Source: Halomonas sp. YLGW01 (GTDB lineage: Bacteria; Pseudomonadota; Gammaproteobacteria; Pseudomonadales; Halomonadaceae). From it: a stretch of DNA of 64,000 bases. The stretch covers positions 2,232,001-2,296,000 of the forward strand of contig NZ_CP062005.1 in assembly GCF_014840935.1 (NCBI RefSeq), given 5' to 3'. The position numbers were made by a program, and so were the translations under genes. The first letter of the stretch is position 1. The number at the start of each line of letters is the position of its first letter. Below, one piece after another: positions 40,986 through 51,119 of this stretch. A model generated the notes under the pieces. That model saw only the letters and a program-made list of their open reading frames with translations, searched no databases and was not told the DNA's origin.

Positions 40986-42554
40986 ATGACCGCCTTCCTG
41001 ACCTCCCTACGCGACCTGCTCGCCCGCCTCTCCGAGGCCGATACCGAAGGCTCCTACCCCGATGACTGGACCCGCCTGCTGAAGACGCTGATCGGTGGCA
41101 CCCGAGCCGATGCCAGCACCCTGATGGTGATGGATCAGGGCGTGCTGCGCCCGGTAGCCGTGCTGGGCCTGCCCGACGACGTGCGCGGTCGCCCCTTCCG
41201 GCTGGAGGAGCATCCACGCCTGGCCGCCATCGCTGCACACCCAGGTGTCTGCCGCTTCCCGCCCGACAGCGAGCTGCCCGATCCCTTCGATGGCCTGCTC
41301 GACGAGGACCTTAGCCAGGTACACGACTGCCTGGGCGTCGCCCTCAGGGACGGTGATCGGCTGATCGGCCTGCTGACCCTCGACGCCCTGGCCGTGAACG
41401 GCCTGGCCGACCTCGACGAGGACGAGCTGCTGGCCGCCGCGCGTCTGCTCGGCACCTGCCTGAGAGTGGCCGAGCAGCTCAGCACCACTCGCCTTCGACT
41501 CAGCGAAGCGCTGGAGGACGAGCAGCGCAGCACCCCCCTGCAACACTGGCACAGCCCCGCCATGGCGCGACTGACGAATGCGCTGACCCTGGTGGCCCCC
41601 ACCGACATGAGCGTGCTGCTGCATGGCGAGACCGGGGTCGGCAAGGAAGCGGTGGCGCGCGCCCTGCATGCCCGGTCACACCGCCACCGCGGCCCTCTGG
41701 TGCAGGTCAATTGCGCCGCCCTGCCCGAGCAGCTGATCGAATCCGAATTGTTCGGCCATCGGCGCGGCGCCTTCTCGGGGGCCGCGAGCGATCGCCGCGG
41801 CCATTTCGCCATGGCCGATGGCGGCACCCTGATGCTCGACGAGATCGGCGAGCTACCCCTGGCCCTGCAGCCCAAGCTGCTGCGGGCGCTGCAGGAAGGC
41901 GAGATACAGCCATTGGGCAGCGAACGCCCGCAACGCATCGATGTCCGCATCATCGCCGTCACCAATCGCGACCTGGCCGCCGAGGTCGAGGCGGGCCGCT
42001 TTCGGGAGGATCTCTATCACCGCCTGAGCGCCTTCCCCCTGGCCGTCCCGCCGCTGCGCGAACGCCCCGAAGACATGCTGCTGCTGGCCGGCCACTTCCT
42101 CGAGGACAACCGCATACGGTTAGGGGTCGCCAATCTGCGCCTCGACGCGCAGGCCATGGCCGCGCTGACGTCCTGGCAGTGGCCGGGCAACGTCCGTGAG
42201 CTCGAGCACACCCTGGCCCGGGCGGCGCTGAGAGCCTTGGGCGAGTTGGGTCCCGTCGGCCCACAGGCGCGACACCAGGCGATCCTGCGCCTGTCACTCC
42301 GCCACCTGGCGCTGCCCGATACCCCCACCAGCGCGACACCCGTCTTAGCCGAGGCATCCGCCAAGCCCACGGCAGTCGCCATCAGCGACGCTGTGGCCTT
42401 GCCCCTGCGGGAGGCCACCGACGATTTTCAGCGCCGCCACATCCAGGCCCACCTCGAGGCGAACGCCGGCAACTGGGCAGCCACCGCCCGAGCACTGGGC
42501 ATCGACCCCGGCAACCTGCACCGCCTGGCCCGACGCCTGGGGCTGAAGGGCTAG
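40986..42554 (+). CDS. norR: NO-responsive sigma-54 activator NorR (FhpR-like)
   Basis: Activates NO detoxification genes through sigma-54 polymerase. The 522-residue protein has an N-terminal GAF domain (about 20-170) that in NorR carries the NO-sensing iron, a central AAA+ domain (about 190-430: Walker A GETGVGKE, loop GAFSGA in place of GAFTGA, Walker B LMLDEIGEL), and a C-terminal helix-turn-helix (NWAATARALGIDPGNLHRLARR). The T-to-S change in the sigma-contact loop is conservative. No clear ribosome site precedes the ATG. Divergent from its likely target hmp. Confidence 0.92.
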   Translation: MTAFLTSLRDLLARLSEADTEGSYPDDWTRLLKTLIGGTRADASTLMVMDQGVLRPVAVLGLPDDVRGRPFRLEEHPRLAAIAAHPGVCRFPPDSELPDPFDGLLDEDLSQVHDCLGVALRDGDRLIGLLTLDALAVNGLADLDEDELLAAARLLGTCLRVAEQLSTTRLRLSEALEDEQRSTPLQHWHSPAMARLTNALTLVAPTDMSVLLHGETGVGKEAVARALHARSHRHRGPLVQVNCAALPEQLIESELFGHRRGAFSGAASDRRGHFAMADGGTLMLDEIGELPLALQPKLLRALQEGEIQPLGSERPQRIDVRIIAVTNRDLAAEVEAGRFREDLYHRLSAFPLAVPPLRERPEDMLLLAGHFLEDNRIRLGVANLRLDAQAMAALTSWQWPGNVRELEHTLARAALRALGELGPVGPQARHQAILRLSLRHLALPDTPTSATPVLAEASAKPTAVAISDAVALPLREATDDFQRRHIQAHLEANAGNWAATARALGIDPGNLHRLARRLGLKG

Positions 42555-42661
42555 CACAACAGAAAACGAGCAGACGTCCCGCCCTCCCCGGCGAACGATC
42601 TTTCCCTGCAGCCTAGTCCGCCGGGCGTCGACTCCCCAGAGAAAAGCCGCGACAGGCGAAC

Positions 42662-42692
42662 AAAAAAACCCCGCCACCTAAGGGTGACGGGG
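42662..42692 (-). terminator. Terminator after cysN
   Basis: A 10-bp stem with one C-A mismatch (CCCCGCCACC with GGTGACGGGG) and a TAAG loop is followed leftward by seven Ts. It ends the cysDN transcript; norR comes toward it from the other side. Confidence 0.85.
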
Positions 42693-42728
42693 CCTTTCAG
42701 TCTGCGGCTTGCTGGCCTCGGCGGCGTC

Positions 42729-44156
42729 TCAATGCCCCAGCAGCGCGCTCACATCCTTGGCTTCCCAGTGCGGGAAGTGCTTGCGCACCAGGGCGTTGAG
42801 TTCGACCTCGAAGGCCTGCCAGTCGACCTCGCCGGCGACCTGGCCGCTGCCCTTGGCGACGCCGCGGATCATGCCGGCGCCCACGGTAACGTTGGTCAGG
42901 CGGTCGACGACGATGAAGCTGCCGGTACCCGGGCTCTTGCGGTAGTCGTCCACCGGCACCTCGGCGGTCAGCTCCACCTGGCAGCGGCCGATGGCGTTGA
43001 GCTCCAGGCGCTCGGCGTCCTTGTGCTCGAGGGTATTGACGTCGACCTGGTAGTCGATGTGGCTCACCTGGCCGGTCAGGTCGCGGGTGGCGAGCTTGAG
43101 ATCATATGGCCGGCCGGGCTCAAGCGCCGTTTCGTGCATCCAGACGATGTCGGCCTCGAAGGCGTTCGACATCGGCACCTCGGCGTCCGCGGCGACGAGC
43201 CAGTCGCCGCGTGAGATGTCGATCTCGTCTTCTAGCGTCACGGTGATCGCCTGGCCCGGGTAGGCGGCGTCCAGGTCCCCGTCGAAGGTGACGATGCGAT
43301 CGACCTTGCTCGTCTTGTTCGACGGCAGCGCCTTGATGGCCTGGCCGGGGCGCAGGATGCCGGCGGCCAGGGTGCCGCAGTAGCCGCGGAAGTCGAGGTT
43401 CGGGCGGTTGACGTACTGCACCGGCAGGCGCAGGTCGGAAAGGTTCGAGTCGTGGGCGACCTCGACGGTCTCCAGCAGCGAGAGCAGCGGCTCGCCATCG
43501 AACCAGGCCATGTGGTCACTGCCGTTGACCACGTTGTCGCCGGTCAGCGCGGACAGCGGCACGAAGCGGATGTCCGGGGCGTCGAGGTTCTCGGCGAAGG
43601 CCTGGTACTCGGCGACGATCTCGTTGAAGCGCGCCTCGGAGTAGTCGACCAGGTCCATCTTGTTGACCGCGATCACCAGGTGCTGGATGCCCAGCAGGTC
43701 GGCGATGTAGCTGTGGCGGCGGGTCTGGGTCTGCACGCCGTGGCGAGCATCGATCAGGATCACCGCGAGGCTCGCGGTGGAGGCGCCGGTGGCCATGTTG
43801 CGGGTGTACTGCTCGTGACCCGGGGTGTCGGCGATGATGAACTTGCGCCGGTCGGTGGAGAAGAAGCGATAGGCGACATCGATGGTGATGCCCTGCTCCC
43901 GCTCGGACTGCAGGCCGTCGACCAGCAGAGCCAGGTCGACCTGGTCACCGGTGGTGCCGCTGGTCTTGGAGGCCTGGGTGATGGCCGCGAGCTGATCCTC
44001 GTAGATCATCTTGGAGTCGTGCAGCAGCCGCCCGATCAGGGTCGACTTGCCATCATCGACGCTGCCGCAGGTGATGAAGCGCAGCAGGTCCTTGTTCTCG
44101 TGCTCGTGCAGGTACTGCTCGATGTTGTCGGCGATCAGGGTTGATTGATGAGCCAT
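42729..44156 (-). CDS. cysN: Sulfate adenylyltransferase subunit 1 (GTPase)
   Basis: GTPase subunit that drives synthesis of adenosine phosphosulfate with CysD. The 475 residues equal E. coli CysN. G motifs are [18 protein letters not shown] and NKMDLVD, followed by EF-Tu-like barrels. No fused APS kinase (CysC) domain is present, and cysC is not adjacent. The ATG at 44156 opens [16 protein letters not shown]. It lies 104 bases downstream of cysD. Confidence 0.96.
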   Translation of the reverse strand: MAHQSTLIADNIEQYLHEHENKDLLRFITCGSVDDGKSTLIGRLLHDSKMIYEDQLAAITQASKTSGTTGDQVDLALLVDGLQSEREQGITIDVAYRFFSTDRRKFIIADTPGHEQYTRNMATGASTASLAVILIDARHGVQTQTRRHSYIADLLGIQHLVIAVNKMDLVDYSEARFNEIVAEYQAFAENLDAPDIRFVPLSALTGDNVVNGSDHMAWFDGEPLLSLLETVEVAHDSNLSDLRLPVQYVNRPNLDFRGYCGTLAAGILRPGQAIKALPSNKTSKVDRIVTFDGDLDAAYPGQAITVTLEDEIDISRGDWLVAADAEVPMSNAFEADIVWMHETALEPGRPYDLKLATRDLTGQVSHIDYQVDVNTLEHKDAERLELNAIGRCQVELTAEVPVDDYRKSPGTGSFIVVDRLTNVTVGAGMIRGVAKGSGQVAGEVDWQAFEVELNALVRKHFPHWEAKDVSALLGH

Positions 44157-44260
44157 GACGTATCCCGGAAAAGTCTGGCCGGTTGGCGTGAGGCGCCGTG
44201 CTGAAACACGACGGGCCAACCGACGGAAAAGGGCGAAAGAAGCCGTGAGGAGGCGCGGGC

Positions 44261-45178
44261 CTAGAAGTAACCTTCGCGCTTCTTCTTCTCCATCGAGCCG
44301 GCCTGGTCGTGGTCGATGGCGCGACCCGAGCGCTCGGAGGTGCGGGTCAAGAGCATCTCCTGGATGATCTCGGGCAGGGTGGTGGCCTTCGATTCCACGG
44401 CGCCGGTCAGCGGGTAGCAGCCCAGGGTACGGAAGCGGACCCACTTCTCCTCGGGCACCTCTCCTTCGGCAAGCGGCAGGCGGTCATCGTCGACCATGAT
44501 GTCCATGCCATCGCGATGCACCACCGGACGCGGCGCAGAGAAGTACAGCGGCACGATGGAGATCGACTCCAGGTAGATGTACTGCCAGATGTCGAGCTCG
44601 GTCCAGTTGGAGAGCGGGAAGACGCGGATCGACTCGCCCTTGTTGACCTTGGCGTTGTAGATATTCCACAGCTCCGGACGCTGCTGCTTGGGGTCCCAGC
44701 GGTGGTACTTGTCGCGGAAGGAGTAGACGCGCTCCTTGGCGCGGCTGGCTTCCTCGTCGCGGCGCGCGCCGCCGAAGGCGGCATCGAAGCCATGCTTGTC
44801 GAGCGCCTGCTTGAGCGAGGCGGTCTTCATGATGTCGGTGTACTTGGAGCTGCCGTGATCGAACGGATTGATGTTCGCCTCGACGCCTTCCTGGTTGATG
44901 TGCTCGATCAGTTCCATGCCGGCCTCGGCGGCCATGCGGTCGCGGAACTCGATCATCTCGCGGAACTTCCAGGTGGTATTGACGTGCATCAGCGGAAACG
45001 GCGGCGTGCCCGGATAGAAGGCCTTGCGCGCCAGATGCAGCATCACCGAGGAGTCCTTGCCGATCGAGTAGAGCATCACCGGATTGGCGAACTCGGCGGC
45101 TACCTCGCGGATGATGTGGATCGACTCGGCTTCGAGCTGCTTCAGATGGGTCAGGCGTTCGGGGGTTAACTCGGTCAT
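44261..45178 (-). CDS. cysD: Sulfate adenylyltransferase subunit 2
   Basis: Forms adenosine 5'-phosphosulfate from ATP and sulfate. The 305-residue protein has the PP-loop variant [14 protein letters not shown] and the signature [22 protein letters not shown] in two adjacent pieces, plus the typical C-terminal [11 protein letters not shown]. The ATG at 45178 gives the usual length (302 in E. coli). It heads the cysDN operon; the AT-rich region upstream fits a CysB-controlled promoter. Confidence 0.96.
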   Translation of the reverse strand: MTELTPERLTHLKQLEAESIHIIREVAAEFANPVMLYSIGKDSSVMLHLARKAFYPGTPPFPLMHVNTTWKFREMIEFRDRMAAEAGMELIEHINQEGVEANINPFDHGSSKYTDIMKTASLKQALDKHGFDAAFGGARRDEEASRAKERVYSFRDKYHRWDPKQQRPELWNIYNAKVNKGESIRVFPLSNWTELDIWQYIYLESISIVPLYFSAPRPVVHRDGMDIMVDDDRLPLAEGEVPEEKWVRFRTLGCYPLTGAVESKATTLPEIIQEMLLTRTSERSGRAIDHDQAGSMEKKKREGYF

Positions 45179-45283
45179 CGGCGTTTCGGGCTCTATTGAT
45201 GGGAGGCGAACGGCCGGAAGGCCCCGCTTCTGGCGGACTCGCGGCAGCGTGATGGGGCTAGGGTAACGAGGCGACGCTGATAA

Positions 45284-45322
45284 CGTCAAAGAATGAAGAA
45301 CTATCTTTTTAGCTTCAAAGGA
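45284..45322 (-). promoter_or_regulatory. AT-rich upstream region of cysD with a direct repeat
   Basis: Upstream of cysD, in a locally AT-rich stretch, CGTCAAAGAA (45284-45293) and CTTCAAAGGA (45313-45322) form a direct repeat 29 bp apart. CysB binds degenerate AT-rich sites before cys genes, so this is a candidate. The assignment rests on position and composition only. Confidence 0.3.
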
Positions 45323-45330
45323 TATAAAGA

Positions 45331-45352
45331 GGCCGGATCGGGCGATCCGGCC
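45331..45352 (-). terminator. Terminator-like hairpin after cpdA
   Basis: GGCCGGATCG and CGATCCGGCC form a 9-10 bp perfect stem with a very small loop, 20 bases after the cpdA stop codon. TCTTTATATCC follows leftward. Confidence 0.6.
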
Positions 45353-45371
45353 GCGGCTGATCGACTGGCGG

Positions 45372-46106
45372 TCACAGGTCGACCCGCTCGACCCAGGTGG
45401 TCAACGTCTCACCGTGGAAATCGACCACCCGATAGCCGGGGCGCGAGGCCTCATCGACGGCGAAGTGGGGCGAACCACCGAGGAATTGATCGGTGGTGGC
45501 CGGGCAGCCGAACACCGCCACCTCGCCCTCGGCCAGCGACTCACGGCTGGCGAAGGCCTGATGAATATGGCCACAGAGAATGGCCCTTACCTGGGCATAG
45601 GCGGCGAGGGTCTGCCACAGCGCCTCGCGATCATGAAGGCCGATGGCGTCCATCCACGCAGAGCCGATGGCCACCGGCGGATGGTGCATCACCAGCATGG
45701 TCGGACGATCGTCGCCCTCGAGCTGCTCGGCCAGCGCCTGCAGCCTGGCCTGGCCAAGCTCGCCATGGGGCTGACCGTTGACCCGGGTATCGAGCAGCAA
45801 GAGCCGCCAATGGCCCAGATCGACTTCGCCGTTGAGTTCACGATGCTCGACCATCAGGTCCGGCTGGTCATGATTGCCAGGCAGCCAGAACCAGGGGCAG
45901 CCCAGGGAAGCGAAGGCCTCCTGCGCATGGGCGTAGGAGGCCTGGGACTCATCCTGGCTGACATCACCGGTGACCAGCAGCACATCCGGGCGCTGGTCTT
46001 TCGCATGCTCCAGCACGGCGTGGAGCTGGCGCAGCGGGAAGCCGGTGCGCGAACGCGCCTCGGGGTCGGCATGCAGATGCGTATCGGTGACTTGAACCAC
46101 ACGCAT
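45372..46106 (-). CDS. cpdA: 3',5'-cyclic-AMP phosphodiesterase CpdA
   Basis: Hydrolyses cAMP and so lowers Crp signalling. The 244-residue calcineurin-like enzyme has the metal motifs [28 protein letters not shown] and CGHIHQAF. The ATG at 46106 overlaps the stop of the upstream gene as TGATG. It is the last gene of nudF-yqiB-cpdA, an order shared with E. coli. Confidence 0.94.
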   Translation of the reverse strand: MRVVQVTDTHLHADPEARSRTGFPLRQLHAVLEHAKDQRPDVLLVTGDVSQDESQASYAHAQEAFASLGCPWFWLPGNHDQPDLMVEHRELNGEVDLGHWRLLLLDTRVNGQPHGELGQARLQALAEQLEGDDRPTMLVMHHPPVAIGSAWMDAIGLHDREALWQTLAAYAQVRAILCGHIHQAFASRESLAEGEVAVFGCPATTDQFLGGSPHFAVDEASRPGYRVVDFHGETLTTWVERVDL

Positions 46107-46552
46107 CAGCGCAGCACCGGGGCGTCGAGGGAGTGGCCATGGGCCATGCCATGCTCGAGCCATTCGCCGAGGAAGCGATTGAGCTGGAGCTTTTCGTCAG
46201 GCTGGTGCATCCGAGCGTTGGGGTAGCGATAGCGGCCGTGGAAGTGGCGCTGACGCTGGAAGTCGGTGACCTCGGCCATGCGCACGTCGTGATAGAGGTG
46301 CACACGCATGCAGGGCGGATCGATGACCGCATCGAGCACCCCGGACTGGGTGACCCGCACGATGGTGGTATAGGGAGCACACTCGAGCACGTCGAGGTGC
46401 AGGGTGCCGAAGCGCTGCTCGCGGCCGGACAGGGCAACCTCACGGCGCTCCCCGGCGTCGAGCTCGCCCAAGAGGCGAGTGAGCCGCAGGTAGTTGGCGC
46501 TGCATTCGCCCTGCAGGGTCTTCAGGTCGGTGACGTAGGCGGTTCTGGCCAC
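46106..46552 (-). CDS. yqiB: DUF1249 family protein YqiB
   Basis: A 148-residue conserved protein of unknown function. It is recognised by the DUF1249 pattern: an N-terminal helix (NYLRLTRLLGEL), then FGTLHLDVLECAPYTTIVRVTQ in two strands, MRVHLYHDVRMAEV, and RYPNARMHQPDEKLQLNRFLGEWL. Its position between nudF and cpdA is conserved with E. coli yqiB. Start and stop overlap or nearly touch its neighbours, so translation is coupled. Confidence 0.9.
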   Translation of the reverse strand: MARTAYVTDLKTLQGECSANYLRLTRLLGELDAGERREVALSGREQRFGTLHLDVLECAPYTTIVRVTQSGVLDAVIDPPCMRVHLYHDVRMAEVTDFQRQRHFHGRYRYPNARMHQPDEKLQLNRFLGEWLEHGMAHGHSLDAPVLR

Positions 46553-46556
46553 AGGA

Positions 46557-47198
46557 TTACCTCCGTGCGCGCAGTGAGGCCCGCTCGCGCGCCAACCAAT
46601 GGAAGGCGATCAGGCACATGGCATTGTCGAGTCGCCCGGCATCGAGGAGTTCCCAGGCCTTCAGATACGGTAGCACATGCACCTGAATGTCCTCGTGTTC
46701 CTCGTCGAGCCCGTGCACACCGCCGAGCCCGGCGCTGTCGACCAGGCCACAGAACAGGGTGACTCGCTCGCTGCAGGCGCCGGGACTCGGGTAGTAGCTG
46801 TGAAGCTCGATCAGTTCACCGATCGGGCAGTTGGCCTCTTCGATGGCCTCGCGCCTTGCCACCTCGGCCGGGGTCTCGCCGGGCTTGACCAGCCCCGCCA
46901 CCGGCTCGAGCTTCCAGGGGCTGACGGCATCATCCAGGGCGCCGGCGCGGATCTGCTCGACCAGCACCACGGCATCGCGCTCGACGTCATAGAGCAAGAC
47001 CCCCACGGCATCGAAGCGCACGTGCACCTCGCGAACCACCTCCTCGCTCCATCCTCCCTCGAAGCGCCGATGACGCAGGCGCCGGCGCTCCAGGCGGAAG
47101 AAGCCCTGATGCAGGCATTCGTCGTCCAGGCGCTCGACATCGGCCTGGCCGAAGCGCGGCGCAGCAAGCTCGGGGGTCGGGTCGTGGTGCTCGCCCAT
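46557..47198 (-). CDS. nudF: ADP-ribose pyrophosphatase (Nudix)
   Basis: Hydrolyses ADP-ribose and related sugar nucleotides. The 213-residue protein has the Nudix box G-x5-E-x7-REUxEE-x-GU as GLVKPGETPAEVARREAIEE followed by ANC. The N-terminal strand-rich part, with ARRRLRHRRFEGGWSEE-like RLRHRRFEGGWSEEVVREV, is typical of the ADP-ribose subclass. First gene of the nudF-yqiB-cpdA operon. Confidence 0.94.
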   Translation of the reverse strand: MGEHHDPTPELAAPRFGQADVERLDDECLHQGFFRLERRRLRHRRFEGGWSEEVVREVHVRFDAVGVLLYDVERDAVVLVEQIRAGALDDAVSPWKLEPVAGLVKPGETPAEVARREAIEEANCPIGELIELHSYYPSPGACSERVTLFCGLVDSAGLGGVHGLDEEHEDIQVHVLPYLKAWELLDAGRLDNAMCLIAFHWLARERASLRARR

Positions 47199-47283
47199 CG
47201 GGCCTCCGGGTCAGAATCAAAGAGGCCATTATCCCGACCCGACCGCCCGCTGCCAACCTCGGGCCACTCTGCCCCGCCGCAAC

Positions 47284-49293
47284 TCAGCGCTCGTCACGCG
47301 GTGGATCGTCACGCGGTGGAAAGCGCACGTCGAAGCCACGCGCATCGAGCTGGCGCACCTCACGGGGACGCCCCCGATCATCCAGGCACACCAGGCCGAT
47401 GCCGGCACCGTTCCATAGCCGTTCGCCGGCGCGGGCCCGATCCGGGTCACGGGGGCGGATGCGCAGGGCGCGACGCTGGGTAAGACGGTTGAGCGGCGAG
47501 CGCGGCGCATAGAGCCAGCGGTTCAGGCGATCGAACCAGTCGAGCAGGGTATCGGGGAAGGTGTTTTTCAGCCCGCTCGAGGTGATCTGCCAGAGCCGCG
47601 GGCCCTGGCGACGGTGGCGCACCTCGATGTCGTAGGCGAAGGAATAGTGCACGTCGCCGGAAAGGATCACGTAATTCCCAGGAGTGCGCGAATGACGAAA
47701 GATGTTGAGCATCACGCTGGCGGCCCCCCGATGGGCCATCCAGTTCTCGGCATCGACCAGCAGCGGCTTGCCGGCCAGGGCGAAGAGCTTCTGCACGGCT
47801 TCGATCAGCTTGACGCCGAACATCGGCGCCGGCGACACGATCAGCACCGAGGCCTCGTCGAGCAGTTCCTGCTGCAGCTCGCTCAAGGCCTCCCAATCCA
47901 TCAGTCCGGAGGGGCGATGGCGTCGCACCTCGCTGCGCCAGCGCCGGGTACGGGTGTCGAGCATGATGAGCTTGGGCGTGCCGGGCACGATCACCTCCCA
48001 GCCCTCGAAGCGCAGCAGGCGGGCGATCGTCGCATCCTGCGCCTCGGCCTCCAGCCAGCCGCCGCCTGCGCTCGATGTCGCCTGCGGCACTTGGCTCGCC
48101 TGAGTCGTCTCGGTGAGCAGGCCGGCCAGCTCCTCGACGGGGACCGCGAGCCGGTCCGGGTCGTTGCCCCAGCCCTGGCAGAGCAGATAGGCCAGCAGCG
48201 CATTGCCGATGATGCGCCTCGAGAAGGGATGTCCGTAGGCGGTCTCTTCCCAGGCGGCGGTGAGGTTCCAGTCGTCGGTGACGTCATGATCATCGAAGAT
48301 CATCAGGGTCGGCACATTGGCCATCACCCGAGCCGCCGCCGGCAAGCCGGTCACGAAGTCCTCGATCACCGTGGCTTCCTGGTCGTACTGGTCACGACAG
48401 TCGGCATCCAGCGGCGGTGCGGCTGGCGCGATCAGCCGCCAGGGCACCGGCGACCAGGCCAGTAGATACATGGCCAGCATCTCTGAGAAGGTGATCAGAT
48501 GATTGCGCGCATTCGCGGTGGTGAAGATCGGCTTGCGCACCCCGCCGAAGAAGCGCTCGCGCAGCGCCTCGGAGTTATAGACATCGGGCAGCAGCGCCTC
48601 ACGGGCATAGTAGCCCTTGGGCGAAGCATAAAGCTCGCCACTGTCCTTTACCTCGGCGCCTTCGAGCGTCTCATCGACGAGCCCGAGTCGCCCGATCAGC
48701 GCATGAATGGCGGCGAGCATCGGCCCGGCGACATCGTCCGCATAGATCTGGTCGCCGGTCATCAACAGCCAGGCCGGCCGCTCATGGGTCTCAGTCCAGC
48801 GCTCGCCGAGCCAGGCATCGGCACGCACCAGACCATCGCCCCCGGGGTGATGAGGCTTGCGACAGGAGCCGTGCAGCAGTTGACCGATCCGGGAGGCGAT
48901 CACGAAGCCGGGCAGAGCGGCGCCGTCATAGCAGAGGTGAGAGGCCCAGTCGGCGATACCGCGGGCGCCTGCAGGTGCATCGCGTATCACCAGGTCGTAG
49001 TCGATGCGCACGTCTTCCGGCAGCGGCGTCTCGAGCGGGATATCGATGAGGTGCACCACCGCGTAGCGCCCCACTGGCAGGCAGCGACAGTGCGTCTCGT
49101 CCAGCACCAGGCGCCGCGCCTCGCTGCCGTCCGCCGGCGTCAACTCAAGCTCGAGAGGCAGCGCGCGGGTGCCCACCAGCCACAGCACCAGCCGCTCGGG
49201 GGCGACGCGACGCAGCAGCGGGCCGGCGAGCACGTCGGGTAAAGGCGCATCGGGACACGCCTCGGCAAAGGGAGAGGAATCGGTCGACATCAT
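47284..49293 (-). CDS. PhoD-like metallophosphatase
   Basis: A large calcineurin-like phosphatase of about 669 residues, of the PhoD/alkaline phosphatase D superfamily. Metal motifs are MTGDQIYADDV, FDDHDVTDDWN and LSGDVHYSFAY. There is no Sec or Tat signal at the N-terminus, so it may act in the cytoplasm, unlike secreted PhoD. An insert around residues 395-420 is serine- and glycine-rich. The substrate is not evident. The start is one of two adjacent ATGs (49293/49290); the frame upstream opens with TTG only. Confidence 0.83.
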   Translation of the reverse strand: MMSTDSSPFAEACPDAPLPDVLAGPLLRRVAPERLVLWLVGTRALPLELELTPADGSEARRLVLDETHCRCLPVGRYAVVHLIDIPLETPLPEDVRIDYDLVIRDAPAGARGIADWASHLCYDGAALPGFVIASRIGQLLHGSCRKPHHPGGDGLVRADAWLGERWTETHERPAWLLMTGDQIYADDVAGPMLAAIHALIGRLGLVDETLEGAEVKDSGELYASPKGYYAREALLPDVYNSEALRERFFGGVRKPIFTTANARNHLITFSEMLAMYLLAWSPVPWRLIAPAAPPLDADCRDQYDQEATVIEDFVTGLPAAARVMANVPTLMIFDDHDVTDDWNLTAAWEETAYGHPFSRRIIGNALLAYLLCQGWGNDPDRLAVPVEELAGLLTETTQASQVPQATSSAGGGWLEAEAQDATIARLLRFEGWEVIVPGTPKLIMLDTRTRRWRSEVRRHRPSGLMDWEALSELQQELLDEASVLIVSPAPMFGVKLIEAVQKLFALAGKPLLVDAENWMAHRGAASVMLNIFRHSRTPGNYVILSGDVHYSFAYDIEVRHRRQGPRLWQITSSGLKNTFPDTLLDWFDRLNRWLYAPRSPLNRLTQRRALRIRPRDPDRARAGERLWNGAGIGLVCLDDRGRPREVRQLDARGFDVRFPPRDDPPRDER

Positions 49294-49522
49294 GGGCCCC
49301 AAGCCTACCCCAGCGCCCGGGATGGCGTCTTGCCTTAACGGACGGGTGCACCTTTTTTGTCGACATCTACGTCGTGTGGCGACGCACCGCGATGTCCTCG
49401 TCGCCGGCCTGTGACCTCGACACCGGCCTGGTTATCTCAGCACCGGCAGGCCCACGGCGAGACTTGGCGAAGTCACCTGCCTTGCGTAAGGTGCCCTCAA
49501 CCATCGCAACGAGGGCCTTAGC

Positions 49523-50080
49523 ATGAAGGGGCGCAACATGACGCGCTGGCGGGATCCGGCCAAGGACCCCCGCCAGGAACCCAAGAGCCACCTGATCACC
49601 GCCGAGGGCCATGCCCGGCTCAAGGGCATCCTCGATCACCTGTCCCGAGTCAAGCGCCCCGCCTTCTCGGCCAAGGTCGGTGAGGCGGCGGCCCTCGGCG
49701 ATCGCAGCGAAAACGCCGACTACACCTACAACAAGAAGGAGCTGAACCGCGTCATCGCGCGCATCCGCTACCTGACCAAGCGGTTGGACGAACTTCAGGT
49801 GGTGGACCGCCTGCCCGCGGATACTGGCAAGGTCTATTTCGGCGCCTTCGTGACCCTGGAGGACGAGGACGGCGAGGAGCTCAAGATCCGCATCGTCGGC
49901 CACGACGAGACCCGCAGCGATCGCCACTGGATCAGCGTCGACGCGCCGCTGGCCAAGGCGCTGCTCGGCAAGGCGCTGGATGACGAGGCGACGGTGGCGG
50001 CCCCCGCCGGCGAGACCACCTATATCATCACCGACATCCAGTACCGCGATCCCCAGGCGGCCGATACCGGGCGGAACTGA
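49523..50080 (+). CDS. greB: Transcript cleavage factor GreB
   Basis: Rescues backtracked RNA polymerase by stimulating cleavage of the RNA 3' end. The product is up to 185 residues with the coiled-coil hairpin (EGHARLKGILDHLSRV) and tip acidic residues in LGDRSENADYTYNKKELNR, then the FKBP-like C-terminal domain ending with PAGETTYIITDIQY. The GreB match is better than GreA because of the YTYNKKELNR and RIRYLTKRLDELQVVD segments. ATG 49523 (GAGG upstream) and ATG 49538 (AGGGG upstream) are both plausible starts. Convergent with rsmC, 4 bp apart. Confidence 0.94.
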   Translation: MKGRNMTRWRDPAKDPRQEPKSHLITAEGHARLKGILDHLSRVKRPAFSAKVGEAAALGDRSENADYTYNKKELNRVIARIRYLTKRLDELQVVDRLPADTGKVYFGAFVTLEDEDGEELKIRIVGHDETRSDRHWISVDAPLAKALLGKALDDEATVAAPAGETTYIITDIQYRDPQAADTGRN

Positions 50081-50084
50081 TCCC

Positions 50085-51116
50085 CTAGCGCCTGACGGCG
50101 CGGTAGACCCGGAAGCGTCGGTCGTCAGCGAGAACCTCGAAGCTACCGAAGGCGGCCTCGAGCAGGTCGGGATAGGGCAGGAAGGCGTTGGCCACCAGCA
50201 CCAGCTGGCCGCCGGGGGCCAGATGCGCCGGCGCCTCGCGGATCAGCCGCGCCGCCGGGCCGAAATCGATGGCCCGCTCCTGATGAAACGGCGGGTTGCT
50301 GACGATGGCATCGAAGCGGCGCCCCTCTAGCCGGGAATAGACATCGCTCGCCAGCGCCTCACCGGGCAACGCATTGGCTGCCAGGGTGCGACGGGTGGCC
50401 TCCACCGCGAAGGCATTGACGTCTACCGCCGTCACGGCGGCGCCCCGGCGCGCCAGCCAGGCCGCCAGAATGCCGTCACCGCAGCCCACATCCAGCACCG
50501 CGTGTTGCGTCTCGCTCTCGCCCATGGCGGCGTCGCCCTCGGGCAGCAGCGCCGGCAGGCGCTCGAGCAGCAGCCGGGTGCCGTCATCGAGCTTGCCATG
50601 GCCGAAGACGCCCGGATGACTGGCGAGCGTCAGCCCCTCGGCCTCGAACCGGCTCCAGGCCAGATCCGGGTTCAGGCTCACCGGCTCGAGGCGGGTCTCG
50701 TAAAGGGTGCAGCGGCGCGCGCTATCGCGCTTGCGACAGCCGAGCCCCAGGGCCGCGAGCACCTTGAGGGCGCGCTTGATGCCGCCATTGTTTTCTCCCG
50801 CCACCTGCAGGGGCGTTCCGGCCGGCAGGGCCTGACAAAGCCGGAGCAGCCACCACTCCCCCAGCGCATGGCTCTTGGGCCAGAACAGCACGGCACCGGG
50901 CGGCGGGACCGGCTCATGGCAAGGATCATCCGCCAGGGCCGAGGACGCCAGCCTGCCCCGTGCGCGCCAGGCCTCCACCACGGCGTGGTCGGCGGAAAGC
51001 AAACGACCCTCGCCCTCCTCCAGCCAGGCATCCCGTGGCGGCGCGACCCATAGCCAGCCCCGGTAGTCCATGGCTTGGCGTTCCAGCAGCTGGCAAACGG
51101 CGGTCTCGGCGGGCAT
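50085..51116 (-). CDS. rsmC: 16S rRNA (guanine-1207-N2)-methyltransferase RsmC
   Basis: Methylates G1207 of 16S rRNA in the 30S subunit. The 343-residue protein has a degenerate N-terminal methyltransferase-like domain and an active C-terminal one with LDVGCGDGILAAWLARRG and the catalytic NPPFHQ motif. It begins 3 bases after cmoM, in one operon of two RNA methyltransferases. Confidence 0.93.
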   Translation of the reverse strand: MPAETAVCQLLERQAMDYRGWLWVAPPRDAWLEEGEGRLLSADHAVVEAWRARGRLASSALADDPCHEPVPPPGAVLFWPKSHALGEWWLLRLCQALPAGTPLQVAGENNGGIKRALKVLAALGLGCRKRDSARRCTLYETRLEPVSLNPDLAWSRFEAEGLTLASHPGVFGHGKLDDGTRLLLERLPALLPEGDAAMGESETQHAVLDVGCGDGILAAWLARRGAAVTAVDVNAFAVEATRRTLAANALPGEALASDVYSRLEGRRFDAIVSNPPFHQERAIDFGPAARLIREAPAHLAPGGQLVLVANAFLPYPDLLEAAFGSFEVLADDRRFRVYRAVRR

Positions 51117-51119
51117 CGA